From NCBI RefSeq assembly GCF_014648875.1, contig NZ_BMRY01000001.1, forward strand, positions 975,304 to 1,039,303: DNA of 64,000 nucleotides. Direction: 5' to 3'. A program made the translations under genes and the position numbers. The notes beneath the pieces are model-generated. The model saw nothing but the letters and a program-made list of their open reading frames with translations. It was not told the DNA's origin and did no database searches. This document shows positions 9,446 to 17,332 of the stretch, piece after piece. Each line of letters starts with the position of its first letter. Within the stretch, counting starts at the first letter, position 1. This DNA is from Streptomyces parvus. GTDB taxonomy: Bacteria > Actinomycetota > Actinomycetes > Streptomycetales > Streptomycetaceae.

Positions 9446-10413
9446 CAGCTGATCGCCACCTTCACGATGCCGGTGAGCGCGATCTGCGCGAGGGCGAGCG
9501 GGACGAGGGTGGTCCAGGCGAGCTTCTGCAACTGGTCCTCACGCAGGCGCGGGTAGCTGACGCGCAGCCAGATGACGACGAACGCGAGGAGGGCGGTCTT
9601 GAGGAGGGTCCAGAGCCAGCCGAGTCCGTCGGCGCCGAACGGGCCGTGCCAGCCGCCGAGGAAGAGGACGGTGGTCAGGGCGCACAGGATGACGATGCCC
9701 GCGTACTCGGCGAGGAGGAAAAGGGCGAAGCGCAGACCGGTGTACTCGGTGTACGCGCCGAAGATGATCTCGGAGTCGGCCACCGGCATGTCGAACGGCG
9801 GTCGCTGGAGTTCGGCGAGGCCGGCCACGAAGAAGACCAGGGCGCCGACGATCTGCCAGGGCAGCCACCACCACGCGAAGGCGTCGAGGATGCCGGTGAG
9901 CGAGACCGTACCGGCCGCCATGGCCACGGAGGCGGCGGCCAGCAGCATCGGCAGCTCGTAGGAGAGGAGCTGCGCGGCGGTACGGAGGCCGCCGAGCAGG
10001 GAGAACTTGTTGGCGGACGCCCAGCCCGCCATGAGCGAGCCGAGGACGCCGATGCCCATGACGGCGAGCACGAAGAAGATGCCCGCGTCGACGAGCTGGC
10101 CGACCGCGCCGTCGCCGGGGCCGAGGGGGATGACGGCGAGGACGAGGAGGTACGGGAGGAGGGCGACGGCGGGGGCGAGCTGGAAGACGCGGCGGTCGGC
10201 GGCGGCCGGGACCACGTCCTCCTTCTGCGCGAACTTCACGCCGTCCGCGACGAGCTGGGCCCAGCCGTGGAAGCCGCCTGCGTACATGGGGCCCAGGCGG
10301 CCCTGCATGTGGGCCATGACCTTGTGTTCCGTCTGGCCCACGAGGAGGGGGGCGACCAGGAACACGACGAAGACGATGGCCAGGCGGAGGGCGACGTCGA
10401 GAACGTCGTTCAC
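9445..10413 (-). CDS. nuoH2: Complex I-like subunit NuoH (second nuo operon)
   Basis: 322 residues, eight membrane segments. NuoH anchors the peripheral arm and lines the quinone tunnel. Conserved blocks are [39 protein letters not shown] and [20 protein letters not shown] followed by [12 protein letters not shown]. The start GTG 10413 overlaps the nuoC2 stop by GTGA. In a typical operon NuoH is preceded by nuoD, E, F and G; here it follows nuoC2 directly. It is 145 residues shorter than the canonical NuoH, which has long terminal extensions. Confidence 0.93.
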   Translation of the reverse strand: MNDVLDVALRLAIVFVVFLVAPLLVGQTEHKVMAHMQGRLGPMYAGGFHGWAQLVADGVKFAQKEDVVPAAADRRVFQLAPAVALLPYLLVLAVIPLGPGDGAVGQLVDAGIFFVLAVMGIGVLGSLMAGWASANKFSLLGGLRTAAQLLSYELPMLLAAASVAMAAGTVSLTGILDAFAWWWLPWQIVGALVFFVAGLAELQRPPFDMPVADSEIIFGAYTEYTGLRFALFLLAEYAGIVILCALTTVLFLGGWHGPFGADGLGWLWTLLKTALLAFVVIWLRVSYPRLREDQLQKLAWTTLVPLALAQIALTGIVKVAIS

Positions 10414-11765
10414 TCGGGATCGCCTCCGGCGGGGTGGTCTGGGGTGGGGTTGTCTGGGGTGGGGTCGTCTGGGGCGGGGGGTTGCTCGTCCGGGGAAGGC
10501 GCGTGCGGGGACTCGGACTCCCGGCCCTCGGGTTCGTCGAACGCCGGTTGGGCGTCGTGCCACGGGGCGTCAGTGCTGCGCACCCGGGGCGGACGCACGG
10601 GCGCGTCCGACGTTGCCGGGCCCTCGGGCGACTCGCTCGGCTCGGGACGCTGACTGGCCGAGCCCTCGGAGGCGGACCGGGAACGGCGAGCCGGCCGAGC
10701 GGGGGTGGTCCCCGGCCCGTCCGGCTCCGGGCGCTGACTGGCGGAACCCTGCGATGCCGAGCGGGAACGGCGCGCCGGGGCGGACGGGGTCTCCGCAGGA
10801 CCATCGGCCCCCGGCTGCTGGCTGGCGGAACCCTGTGACGCCGACCGGGAACGGCGCGGGCGGGCCGCCGCAGGTGTCTCCGGCGCCCTGGGCGCCTCAG
10901 GGGACGTGGACGCCTCCGGTGTCGCGGGGGTCTCCGGTGTCGCGGGGGCGGAGGGCCGCGTACCGGCCGCCGTGGGGGCTTCCGTTCCGGTCGGCGCGGG
11001 AGCTTCCACAGCTTCCGCACCGGGGGCCGACGCCGTGGCGCGTTGGGCCGCCGAGCCCTCGCCCGCCGTGCGGGTCCGGCGGGGCGGTCGGTCGGCCGCG
11101 GGGCGGGCGGCCCGGGCCGGACGTGCGGCGGCCGGAGGGAGTTGGCCCTTCAGGGGGCCCCATTCGTTCGGGTCGGGGACCCCGGGCGGCAGCATCGCGC
11201 GTCGCTTGGGACCGGTGTGGCCCTCCGCCGGCTCCCCCGGTTCCTTCGCCCCGGGCCAGGCCTTCGCGACGCGTGCGGCCAGGACGAAGTCCTTGCGCAG
11301 CGGATGGCCTTCGAAGCCTTCCGGCAGGAGGAGCGGTACGAGATGGGGGTGGCCGTCGAACGCGACGCCGAACATCTCGTGCGTCTCGCGCTCGTGCCAG
11401 GCCGCGCCCGCGTACACATCGATGGCGCTGGGCAGCACCGCCGCGTCGTGCGGCACGGTCGTGCGGACCATCAGCCGCCGCACCGTACCCGTGCCCAGGG
11501 CCGCGACATGGGCGCAGACGCGGAAGCCGACGCCCGGTTCGTCCACGGCGCTGAGCCAGTCGAAGTAGGTGCAGCCGAGTTCGTCGCGGGCGGTCCGCAG
11601 CGCGGTGAGCCAGTCGGCGGCGGGGACGTCGACGGTCAGCAGGTCGTACGCCGACTCCGCCGCGGCCCCGTCGCCGAACACGTCGGTGACCGCGTCCGGC
11701 AGCCGGTCGTAGACCTCGGCCCCGGCCGCGGCCCCGGATTCCGTGTGGTGGTCGCGATCGCTCAT
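10410..11765 (-). CDS. nuoC2: Complex I-like 30-kDa subunit NuoC with a long disordered repeat tail (second nuo operon)
   Basis: 451 residues. Residues 35-175 are a complete NuoC domain, including [18 protein letters not shown] and [15 protein letters not shown]. From about residue 205 the protein is Pro/Ala/Ser-rich and predicted disordered. Three near-identical 28-residue units start RRSRSAS(Q/E)GSASQ at 304, 332 and 360, with a degenerate fourth at 229. The C-terminus is acidic and Pro-rich. In several bacteria NuoC is fused to NuoD; here the tail occupies that position but has no NuoD sequence. ATG 11765 overlaps the nuoB2 stop. Confidence 0.92.
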   Translation of the reverse strand: MSDRDHHTESGAAAGAEVYDRLPDAVTDVFGDGAAAESAYDLLTVDVPAADWLTALRTARDELGCTYFDWLSAVDEPGVGFRVCAHVAALGTGTVRRLMVRTTVPHDAAVLPSAIDVYAGAAWHERETHEMFGVAFDGHPHLVPLLLPEGFEGHPLRKDFVLAARVAKAWPGAKEPGEPAEGHTGPKRRAMLPPGVPDPNEWGPLKGQLPPAAARPARAARPAADRPPRRTRTAGEGSAAQRATASAPGAEAVEAPAPTGTEAPTAAGTRPSAPATPETPATPEASTSPEAPRAPETPAAARPRRSRSASQGSASQQPGADGPAETPSAPARRSRSASQGSASQRPEPDGPGTTPARPARRSRSASEGSASQRPEPSESPEGPATSDAPVRPPRVRSTDAPWHDAQPAFDEPEGRESESPHAPSPDEQPPAPDDPTPDNPTPDHPAGGDPE

Positions 11766-12430
11766 CGCCGCCCCTCCTCGTCGGGTCGGGAAGCGGCTGC
11801 CGGGGCCGCTGCCGGCGCGGCGACGAGGCCGCTGCGCAGGGCCTCGGTCGACGGACCGCCGCCCGTCCCCCCGGAGGCGTACCGCTCGGCGAGGGATTCG
11901 CGCGCGATCTTCTCCTGGAGCTTGAGGATGCCCTGGAGCAGCGCCTCGGGCCTGGGCGGGCAGCCGGGTACGTACACATCGACGGGGATGATCTGGTCGA
12001 CGCCCTTGGTCACCGAGTACGAGTCCCAGTAGGGGCCGCCGCAGTTGGAGCAGGCGCCGAAGGAGATGACGTACTTCGGTTCGGGCATCTGCTCGTACAG
12101 CCGCTTCACGGCCGGGGCCATCTTGTCCGTCACCGTGCCGGACACGATCATGAGGTCGGCCTGACGGGGTCCGGGGGCGAACGGGATCACGCCGAGCCGG
12201 ATGAAGTCGTGGCGTGCCATGGAGGCGGCGATGAACTCGATGGCACAGCAGGCAAGTCCGAAGTTGAAGACCCAGAGGCTGTAGCGGCGGCCCCAGTTGA
12301 GGACGACCTTCATCGGCTCCGGTGCGAGCCGGGAGAGCACGCCGAGGCGCTTGGGCTCGGGCAGGAGGACCGGGTCGGCGGCGGGCGGGGGCTGCTGCGA
12401 CGCGAGGGTCGGCCGGCTCGTCAGGCCCAT
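11762..12430 (-). CDS. nuoB2: Complex I-like N2-cluster subunit NuoB (second nuo operon)
   Basis: 222 residues. All four N2 [4Fe-4S] ligands are present: the tandem cysteines of LACCAIEF, the cysteine of FGACSNCGG and that of VPGCPPRPE. NuoB passes electrons to quinone at the interface with NuoD. One extra cysteine occupies the NCGG position, where E. coli NuoB has serine. ATG 12430 overlaps the end of nuoA2 by 10 bases. The last 40 residues are Ala/Gly/Arg-rich and not conserved. A retained N2 site argues that the complex still carries electrons. Confidence 0.94.
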   Translation of the reverse strand: MGLTSRPTLASQQPPPAADPVLLPEPKRLGVLSRLAPEPMKVVLNWGRRYSLWVFNFGLACCAIEFIAASMARHDFIRLGVIPFAPGPRQADLMIVSGTVTDKMAPAVKRLYEQMPEPKYVISFGACSNCGGPYWDSYSVTKGVDQIIPVDVYVPGCPPRPEALLQGILKLQEKIARESLAERYASGGTGGGPSTEALRSGLVAAPAAAPAAASRPDEEGRR

Positions 12431-12837
12431 GCGAGGACGCCCTTCTTCCATGCGTAGAGCAGTCCCACGGCCAGGAAGCCGAGGAAGATGAACATTTCGA
12501 CCAGGGTCGTAGCGCCGTATCCCGGCGCCGCGAACACCGTGGCCCACGGGAACAGGAAGATGGAGTCGACCGCGAAGATCACGTACAGGAACGCGTAGAC
12601 GTAGTAACGCACCTGGGTGTGCGCCCAGCCCTCGCCGACCGGGTCGACGCCGCATTCGTAGGTGAGCAGCTTCTCCGGGGTGGGCACGACGGGGCGCAGA
12701 AGCCGCCCGGCCGCGAAGGCCACGGCGACGAACAGGACGCCGACCAGGGCGAGCAGGCCGATGACCGAATAGCTCTCAAAGTACTCGGAGGCGAGTGTCG
12801 TGCCCGCCACGCCGGTCACGTCCGTAACGTCGGCCAC
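12421..12837 (-). CDS. nuoA2: Complex I-like subunit NuoA (second nuo operon)
   Basis: About 138 residues, three membrane segments. [19 protein letters not shown] and [19 protein letters not shown] are diagnostic of NuoA. It is the first gene of the operon. GTG 12837 is preceded by GAGGGAG; the frame stays open to GTG 12909, which has no ribosome-binding site and overlaps a 15-bp tandem repeat. Initiation at 12909 would add 24 polar residues. Divergent from the sensor kinase gene at 13034. Confidence 0.9.
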   Translation of the reverse strand: MADVTDVTGVAGTTLASEYFESYSVIGLLALVGVLFVAVAFAAGRLLRPVVPTPEKLLTYECGVDPVGEGWAHTQVRYYVYAFLYVIFAVDSIFLFPWATVFAAPGYGATTLVEMFIFLGFLAVGLLYAWKKGVLAWA

Positions 12838-12882
12838 GTCCGCCCCCGCTCCCTCGTTGTCCGCCTCTGTCCCGCGTGCCCG

Positions 12883-12912
12883 TTCTGTACACACGGGTTC
12901 TGTACGCACGGG
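12883..12912. repeat. 15-bp tandem repeat x2 in the nuoA2 leader
   Basis: TTCTGTACACACGGG (12883-12897) is followed directly by TTCTGTACGCACGGG (12898-12912), with one mismatch. The pair lies just upstream of the preferred nuoA2 start and overlaps the alternative one. It could be a regulator-binding pair or a slippage product. Confidence 0.5.
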
Positions 12913-12958
12913 AGTCTAGGGCCTGCTAAACGGAGCGTAAGCAGCCGCGTCGGACATC

Positions 12959-12988
12959 GGGTGGGGTTATCCCTACTTCGCCCCACCC
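12959..12988. promoter_or_regulatory. 8-bp inverted repeat between nuoA2 and the sensor kinase
   Basis: GGGTGGGG (12959-12966) and CCCCACCC (12981-12988) flank a 14-base spacer in the divergent intergenic region, about 120 bases upstream of nuoA2 and 45 upstream of the kinase start. A weaker imperfect dyad with CTGCT/AGCAG ends lies at 12922-12943. An operator for one or both divergent units is plausible. Confidence 0.35.
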
Positions 12989-13033
12989 ACGAGCCCCATG
13001 GTGTGCGTGCGTGCGGACCGGCAGGCTGTGGGT

Positions 13034-14224
13034 ATGACCATGAGCCCTTCCCTGCCGGACCCCGACCGGCTGCCGCCCGCCCGATTCGCCCTCGACCGGT
13101 GGACCTGGCGGGAGATCGCGTATCTGCTCGCCAATCTGCCGGTGGCCGTCGTCGGGTTCGTCTACACGGTCGTTGTGACCAGCGTGGGCGCCGGGCTGTC
13201 CGTCACCGTGATCGGCCTGCCGCTGCTGGTCGGCGGGCTCCAGGGCGCCCGGCTGCTGGGCAGGCTGGAGCGGCGGCGGGCGCGATGGATGCTCGGCGTG
13301 CGGGTGGAGGAGCCGAGTCCGCTGGGGCGCGGCCACCGGGACCAGGGGTTCTTCGCCGGGCTGTGGGCGGGGCTGAAGGATCCGGTGGGCTGGCGGGCGT
13401 TGCTGTACGGCTTCATCCGGCTGCCGTGGGGGGTGCTGACGTTCGCGGTGACGCTGGTGAGCCTGTTCGTCCTGTGGCCGGTGCTGCCGTTCATCGCACG
13501 GGGGTTGACGGCGGTGGACCGGGCGATGGTGCGCGGGCTGCTGTCTCCGTCGGACGAGTTGGAGCGGCGCATCGCCGAGCTGGAGTCGGACCGGGGTGTG
13601 GTGGTGGACACCGCCGCCGCCGACCTGCGCCGCATCGAACGCGACCTGCACGACGGCGCCCAGGCCCGCCTGGTCGCCCTCGCCATGGGGCTCGGCCTGG
13701 CGAAGGAGAAGCTCACCGACGACCCCGAGGCCGCGGCCCGCATGGTCGACGAGGCACACGGCGAGATCAAGGTGGCCCTTCAGGAGCTGCGCGACCTGGC
13801 CCGCGGAATCCACCCTGCGGTCCTGACCGACCGGGGCCTGGACGCCGCGCTCTCCGCCATCGCCTCCCGCTGCACGGTCCCGGTCAAGGTGTCGGTGGGG
13901 CTTCGGGGGCGTCCGGCCGAGGCGATCGAGGGGATCGCGTATTTCACCGTCTCGGAGCTGCTCCAGAACATCAGCAAGCACAGCGGTGCGCGGTCGGCCT
14001 CCGTCGACGTGTGGCGTTCGGGGGACCGGCTGATGCTCCAGGTCACGGACGACGGCGGGGGCGGGGCCCGGTTGGACGGCGGCTCAGGGCTGGCGGGGCT
14101 CGCCGAGCGGCTCGACGCGGTCGACGGGGTGCTCGTCCTGGACTCACCGGAGGGCGGGCCGACGACCGTCACCGCCGAGCTGCCCTGGCGCGACCGGACG
14201 GCCATGCCCACACGAACGGCATGA
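13034..14224 (+). CDS. Membrane sensor histidine kinase (NarL-type), paralogue 1
   Basis: 396 residues. Two hydrophobic hairpins (about 30-70 and 125-160) form a 'putative sensor' type N-terminal domain. A HisKA_3 dimerisation/phosphotransfer region follows with ERDLHDGAQARL (His 206), then a HATPase_c domain (SELLQNISKH, VTDDGGGG). It would autophosphorylate and signal to the LuxR-type regulator at 16270. ATG 13034 is chosen because the protein then starts MTMSPSLPDP; a GTG-type start at 12998 is possible but less natural. Residues 195-300 are nearly identical to those of the next gene. Confidence 0.9.
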   Translation: MTMSPSLPDPDRLPPARFALDRWTWREIAYLLANLPVAVVGFVYTVVVTSVGAGLSVTVIGLPLLVGGLQGARLLGRLERRRARWMLGVRVEEPSPLGRGHRDQGFFAGLWAGLKDPVGWRALLYGFIRLPWGVLTFAVTLVSLFVLWPVLPFIARGLTAVDRAMVRGLLSPSDELERRIAELESDRGVVVDTAAADLRRIERDLHDGAQARLVALAMGLGLAKEKLTDDPEAAARMVDEAHGEIKVALQELRDLARGIHPAVLTDRGLDAALSAIASRCTVPVKVSVGLRGRPAEAIEGIAYFTVSELLQNISKHSGARSASVDVWRSGDRLMLQVTDDGGGGARLDGGSGLAGLAERLDAVDGVLVLDSPEGGPTTVTAELPWRDRTAMPTRTA

Positions 14225-14382
14225 CGGTCCGAACGAACGGAGGTAGGGAAAACCCCCGGTCGGATACGGAGAGAGCCCTCATGGTGCGGAAGGGCGCAGG
14301 CCAGCACTCTGGAGGGAGAACGGAAGAAGAACGGGCCGTGGCGACGGGCCGGCCTCCGGCGCCACGGCGGCGCCCGCCGCGC

Positions 14383-14463
14383 GCACAGCCCACCACGGGC
14401 ACACCCAAGAAGCACAGACCACGAGCACAGCTCACAAGCACAGCCCACGAGCGCAGCCCACTG
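14383..14463. repeat. Degenerate 13-bp tandem array between the two sensor kinases
   Basis: Five contiguous 13-bp units start at 14399, 14412, 14425, 14438 and 14451, preceded by a 16-bp relative at 14383. The consensus is GCACAGCCCACGA. The unit is not a multiple of three, so the stretch is non-coding even though a reading frame passes through it. It ends 34 bases before the second kinase's ATG. The rest of the 273-bp gap shows nothing clear. Confidence 0.75.
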
Positions 14464-14497
14464 AGAGACTGAGACAGAGACGGAACGGACGGGACTC

Positions 14498-15859
14498 ATG
14501 GCCACGGCATACGGACCGGACACGCGGGACCGGGAGCACGAGGGTTCCGCCCCCGGCTTCGGGGGGAAGACCCGGACAAAGCATTTCCTCCCCGCGCCGC
14601 TGCGTGCGCCGCTGGAGGCCCGTGCCTGGAGCGAGCTCCTCTACGCGCTGCTGAGCTTCCCGCTCAGCACGGTGATGTTCGTGTTCGCGGTCACCATGAC
14701 GTCGTTGAGCGCGGGCCTGATGGTCACCTTCATCGGGATACCGGTCCTCGCCGTCGGCCTCGCCGCGTGCAGGGGCTTCGGGACACTGGAGCGGCACCGG
14801 GCGCGGGCCCTGCTGCGGGTGGAGGTGGCGGATCCGGAGCGGGTACGGGGGAAGACCGGCGGCCCGATGTCCTGGATGGGCGCGGTCCTCAAGAGCGGGG
14901 CGTCCTGGCGGCACCTGCTGTACACGCTGCTGCATTTCCCCTGGGCCACGTTCACGTTCGTCGTCGCGATCTCGTTCTGGACGTACGGTCTGATGGCGCT
15001 GACGTACCCGCTGTGGTTCTGGCTCTTCCCGATGTTCGCCGGGCAGGACGGGATCCAGGTGTACGGGGACCGCAACCACGAGGAGTATCTGAACTCGCCC
15101 CTCGAACTGGCGGCGACCGGGGCGGTGGGCCTGGTGCTGGTGATGGCGGCGCCCTGGATCGTGCGGGGGCTGCTGACGGTGGACCGGCTGATGGTCACCG
15201 GTCTGCTGGGGCCGTCCCGGCTGGCCACCCGGGTCTCCGAGCTGGAGTCGGACCGGGGCGTGGTGGTGGACACCGCCGCCGCCGACCTGCGCCGGATCGA
15301 ACGGGACCTGCACGACGGCGCCCAGGCCCGCCTGGTCGCCCTGGCCATGGATCTGGGGCTGGCGAAGGAGAAGCTCACCGACGACCCCGAGGCCGCGGCC
15401 CGCATGGTCGACGAGGCGCACGGCGAGGTGAAGGTGGCCCTTCAGGAGCTGCGCGACCTGGCCCGCGGAATCCACCCCGCCGTCCTCACCGACCGGGGTC
15501 TGGACGCCGCACTCTCCGCGATAGCCTCCCGCTGCACGGTGCCCGTGACCGTCGAGGTGGACCTGGTCTCGCGTCCGGCGCAGGCGATCGAGGGGATCGC
15601 GTATTTCACCGTCTCGGAGCTGCTCCAGAACATCAGCAAGCACGCCCGAGCGACCCGGGCCACGGTCGATGTGTGGCGGGCGGGGGACCGGCTGATGCTC
15701 CAGGTCACGGACAACGGCCAAGGCGGAGCGTCGTCGGCCGTGGGCGGCGGCCTGGCCGGACTGGCGGAGCGACTGGACGCTGTGGACGGGGTTCTGGTGG
15801 TCGACTCCCCGACCAGCGGCCCGACGACGATAACGGCCGAGCTGCCCTGGCGGGGCTGA
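14498..15859 (+). CDS. Membrane sensor histidine kinase (NarL-type), paralogue 2
   Basis: 453 residues with the same plan as paralogue 1: a two-part membrane sensor domain (about 45-90 and 140-225), phospho-acceptor His 272 in ERDLHDGAQARL, and a HATPase_c domain ending ELPWRG. The sensor half is about 55 residues longer and diverged, with an insert around GQDGIQVYGDRNHEEY between membrane segments that could face outside. The ATG is preceded by a purine-rich GGAACGGACGGGA. Two divergent sensors sharing one transmitter sequence and one nearby regulator suggests two inputs to one output. Confidence 0.91.
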   Translation: MATAYGPDTRDREHEGSAPGFGGKTRTKHFLPAPLRAPLEARAWSELLYALLSFPLSTVMFVFAVTMTSLSAGLMVTFIGIPVLAVGLAACRGFGTLERHRARALLRVEVADPERVRGKTGGPMSWMGAVLKSGASWRHLLYTLLHFPWATFTFVVAISFWTYGLMALTYPLWFWLFPMFAGQDGIQVYGDRNHEEYLNSPLELAATGAVGLVLVMAAPWIVRGLLTVDRLMVTGLLGPSRLATRVSELESDRGVVVDTAAADLRRIERDLHDGAQARLVALAMDLGLAKEKLTDDPEAAARMVDEAHGEVKVALQELRDLARGIHPAVLTDRGLDAALSAIASRCTVPVTVEVDLVSRPAQAIEGIAYFTVSELLQNISKHARATRATVDVWRAGDRLMLQVTDNGQGGASSAVGGGLAGLAERLDAVDGVLVVDSPTSGPTTITAELPWRG

Positions 15860-16269
15860 GCACGGACGGACCTCGTCCTCCCCCGCCGGCCGGTCTGGCG
15901 GGCGGGGCTGAGCACGAACCTCACGCTCTCCCCCCGGCTCCTCATCGGGGGCCGGCCTCGCTGCCCACCGGGGCCGCCCCTCCCTCCGTCCCGTCTCTCT
16001 CCTCTCCTCCCCCGGCCCCCGGCCCCCGGCCTCATCCCCCGGCCTCCGGCCTTCTGCTGCCTTCCCGCCCCTCCGCCTATCTCTCGCCTCCGCCTATCCC
16101 TCGCCTCCGCCCTCCCCTCCCCGATTCGGGCGGGTTATCCACAGGTCCCCCATCGGTGTCCGGGTCCTGGGATGCTGGAACGGTCGGGGCGTGGCGCGCA
16201 GTGGTCGGGCGCGGGGCGTGCGGGGTCGCGGGGAACGCGGCATATTCGAAAAGTGGGGGACTCGCAGTC
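15860..16269. other. 410-bp intergenic region: hairpin, polypyrimidine tract, 17-bp repeats, DnaA box
   Basis: CCCGCC (15882-15887) and GGCGGG (15897-15902) form a short terminator-like hairpin after the kinase. The top strand from about 15975 to 16125 is almost purine-free except for scattered G. Within it, 17-bp units starting CCTCCGCCTAT repeat at 16070 and 16087, with a partial third at 16104. TTATCCACA, a perfect DnaA-box sequence, lies at 16135-16143. A promoter for the response regulator should lie downstream of that, but no clear hexamers are visible. Confidence 0.6.
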
Positions 16270-16950
16270 GTGGAGAACGTGGAGAACAGGGTGCGCGTGG
16301 TCATCGCCGAGGATTCGGTCCTGCTGCGGGAGGGGCTCACCCGGCTGCTCACCGATCTCGGGCACGACGTGGTCGCGGGGGTCGGGGACGCGGAGGCACT
16401 GCTCAAGACCGTGGCGGAGCTCGACAGCGAGCAGGCGCTTCCCGATGTGGTGGTCGCCGACGTGCGGATGCCGCCGACGCACACCGACGAGGGGGTGCGC
16501 GCGGCGGTGCGGTTGCGGAAGGACTACCCGGGCATCGGGGTGCTGGTCCTCTCTCAGTACGTGGAGGAGCAGTACGCCACGGAGCTGCTGGCGGGAAGCA
16601 GCCGCGGGGTGGGCTATCTGCTGAAGGACCGGGTTGCCGAGGTCCGCGAGTTCGTGGATGCGGTCGTCCGGGTGGCGCAGGGCGGGACGGCACTTGACCC
16701 GGAAGTGGTGGCGCAGCTGCTGGGCCGCAGCCGAAAGCAGGACGTGCTGGCCGGGCTGACGCCGCGCGAGCGGGAGGTCCTCGGTCTGATGGCCGAGGGC
16801 CGGACGAACTCCGCCATCGCGCGGCAGCTCGTGGTGAGCGACGGGGCGGTCGAGAAGCACGTCAGCAACATCTTCCTGAAGCTGGGGCTCTCCCCCAGCG
16901 ACGGCGACCACCGGCGCGTCCTCGCCGTACTGACCTACCTGAACTCCTAG
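16270..16950 (+). CDS. NarL/LuxR-family response regulator
   Basis: 226 residues. The receiver domain has the acidic pair in VIAEDSVLL and phospho-acceptor Asp 64 in VVADVRMPP. The C-terminal LuxR helix-turn-helix reads LTPREREVLGLMAEGRTNSA, followed by the recognition helix before KHVSNIFLKL. It is a DNA-binding output for the two kinases upstream. GTG 16270 has GGGGGA about 9 bases upstream; GTGs at 16279 and 16291 are also possible starts. It is followed by a strong hairpin at 17041-17087. Confidence 0.93.
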   Translation: MENVENRVRVVIAEDSVLLREGLTRLLTDLGHDVVAGVGDAEALLKTVAELDSEQALPDVVVADVRMPPTHTDEGVRAAVRLRKDYPGIGVLVLSQYVEEQYATELLAGSSRGVGYLLKDRVAEVREFVDAVVRVAQGGTALDPEVVAQLLGRSRKQDVLAGLTPREREVLGLMAEGRTNSAIARQLVVSDGAVEKHVSNIFLKLGLSPSDGDHRRVLAVLTYLNS

Positions 16951-17332
16951 GACTCTGACACTCTGTCAGGTGTCGAGGTCCAAGGAACTCGATGCACTCG
17001 AAGGAACTCGCTGCACTCGGTGCACTCGAAGGAGTGCGCCAGGACACCCCGGAACGCCTCGGGGCGCCGCCCGATCCGGGGTGTCCTGCGGGCATCTGAC
17101 GGGCACCTCTGACCGAAGAGGACCTAGGGCGAAAGACCCAGGGGGCAGGGATTTCCATCCCATGATCGGGGGGCTGGCGAAACGTGACAAGCCTTACTAA
17201 AAGGGTGTCTCAAAACAAGGTCCACCATATGATCGGTCCCTGGAAGGCGACCTACGCAGACGTAGGGTGGCCTCTGGGATCCGCCGGCCGCCGGACGGTT
17301 CCGAACCGCCGCCCCAAGGGAGGTCCAGTTCA
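16951..17332. other. 382-bp intergenic region between the response regulator and korA
   Basis: In order it holds a small palindrome CTGACA-CTC-TGTCAG (16955-16969), a 19-bp tandem duplication (16982-17000 and 17001-17019, starting AAGGAACTCG), the 13-bp terminator stem at 17041-17087, and a CCTACG-CAGA-CGTAGG dyad at 17251-17266, 67 bases before korA. ATGATCGG occurs twice (about 17162 and 17229). A GTGACA hexamer at 17184 may be a -35 element, but no convincing -10 follows at the right spacing. Confidence 0.55.
17041..17087 (+). terminator. Strong 13-bp stem terminator after the response regulator
   Basis: AGGACACCCCGGA (17041-17053) and TCCGGGGTGTCCT (17075-17087) are perfect complements around a 21-base GC-rich loop. 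It lies about 90 bases after the response-regulator stop. No U-run follows, as is usual in Streptomyces. Confidence 0.7.

Noticed and set aside
14224..14472. Possible small coding region between the two kinases
   Set aside because: It contains a 13-bp tandem array whose unit shifts frame, has no recognisable protein features and no ribosome-binding site.
17184..17212. Housekeeping promoter for korAB with GTGACA as -35
   Set aside because: No TANNNT follows at 16-19 bases; the best TA-rich hexamer (TACTAA at 17195) is too close, so no promoter was called.
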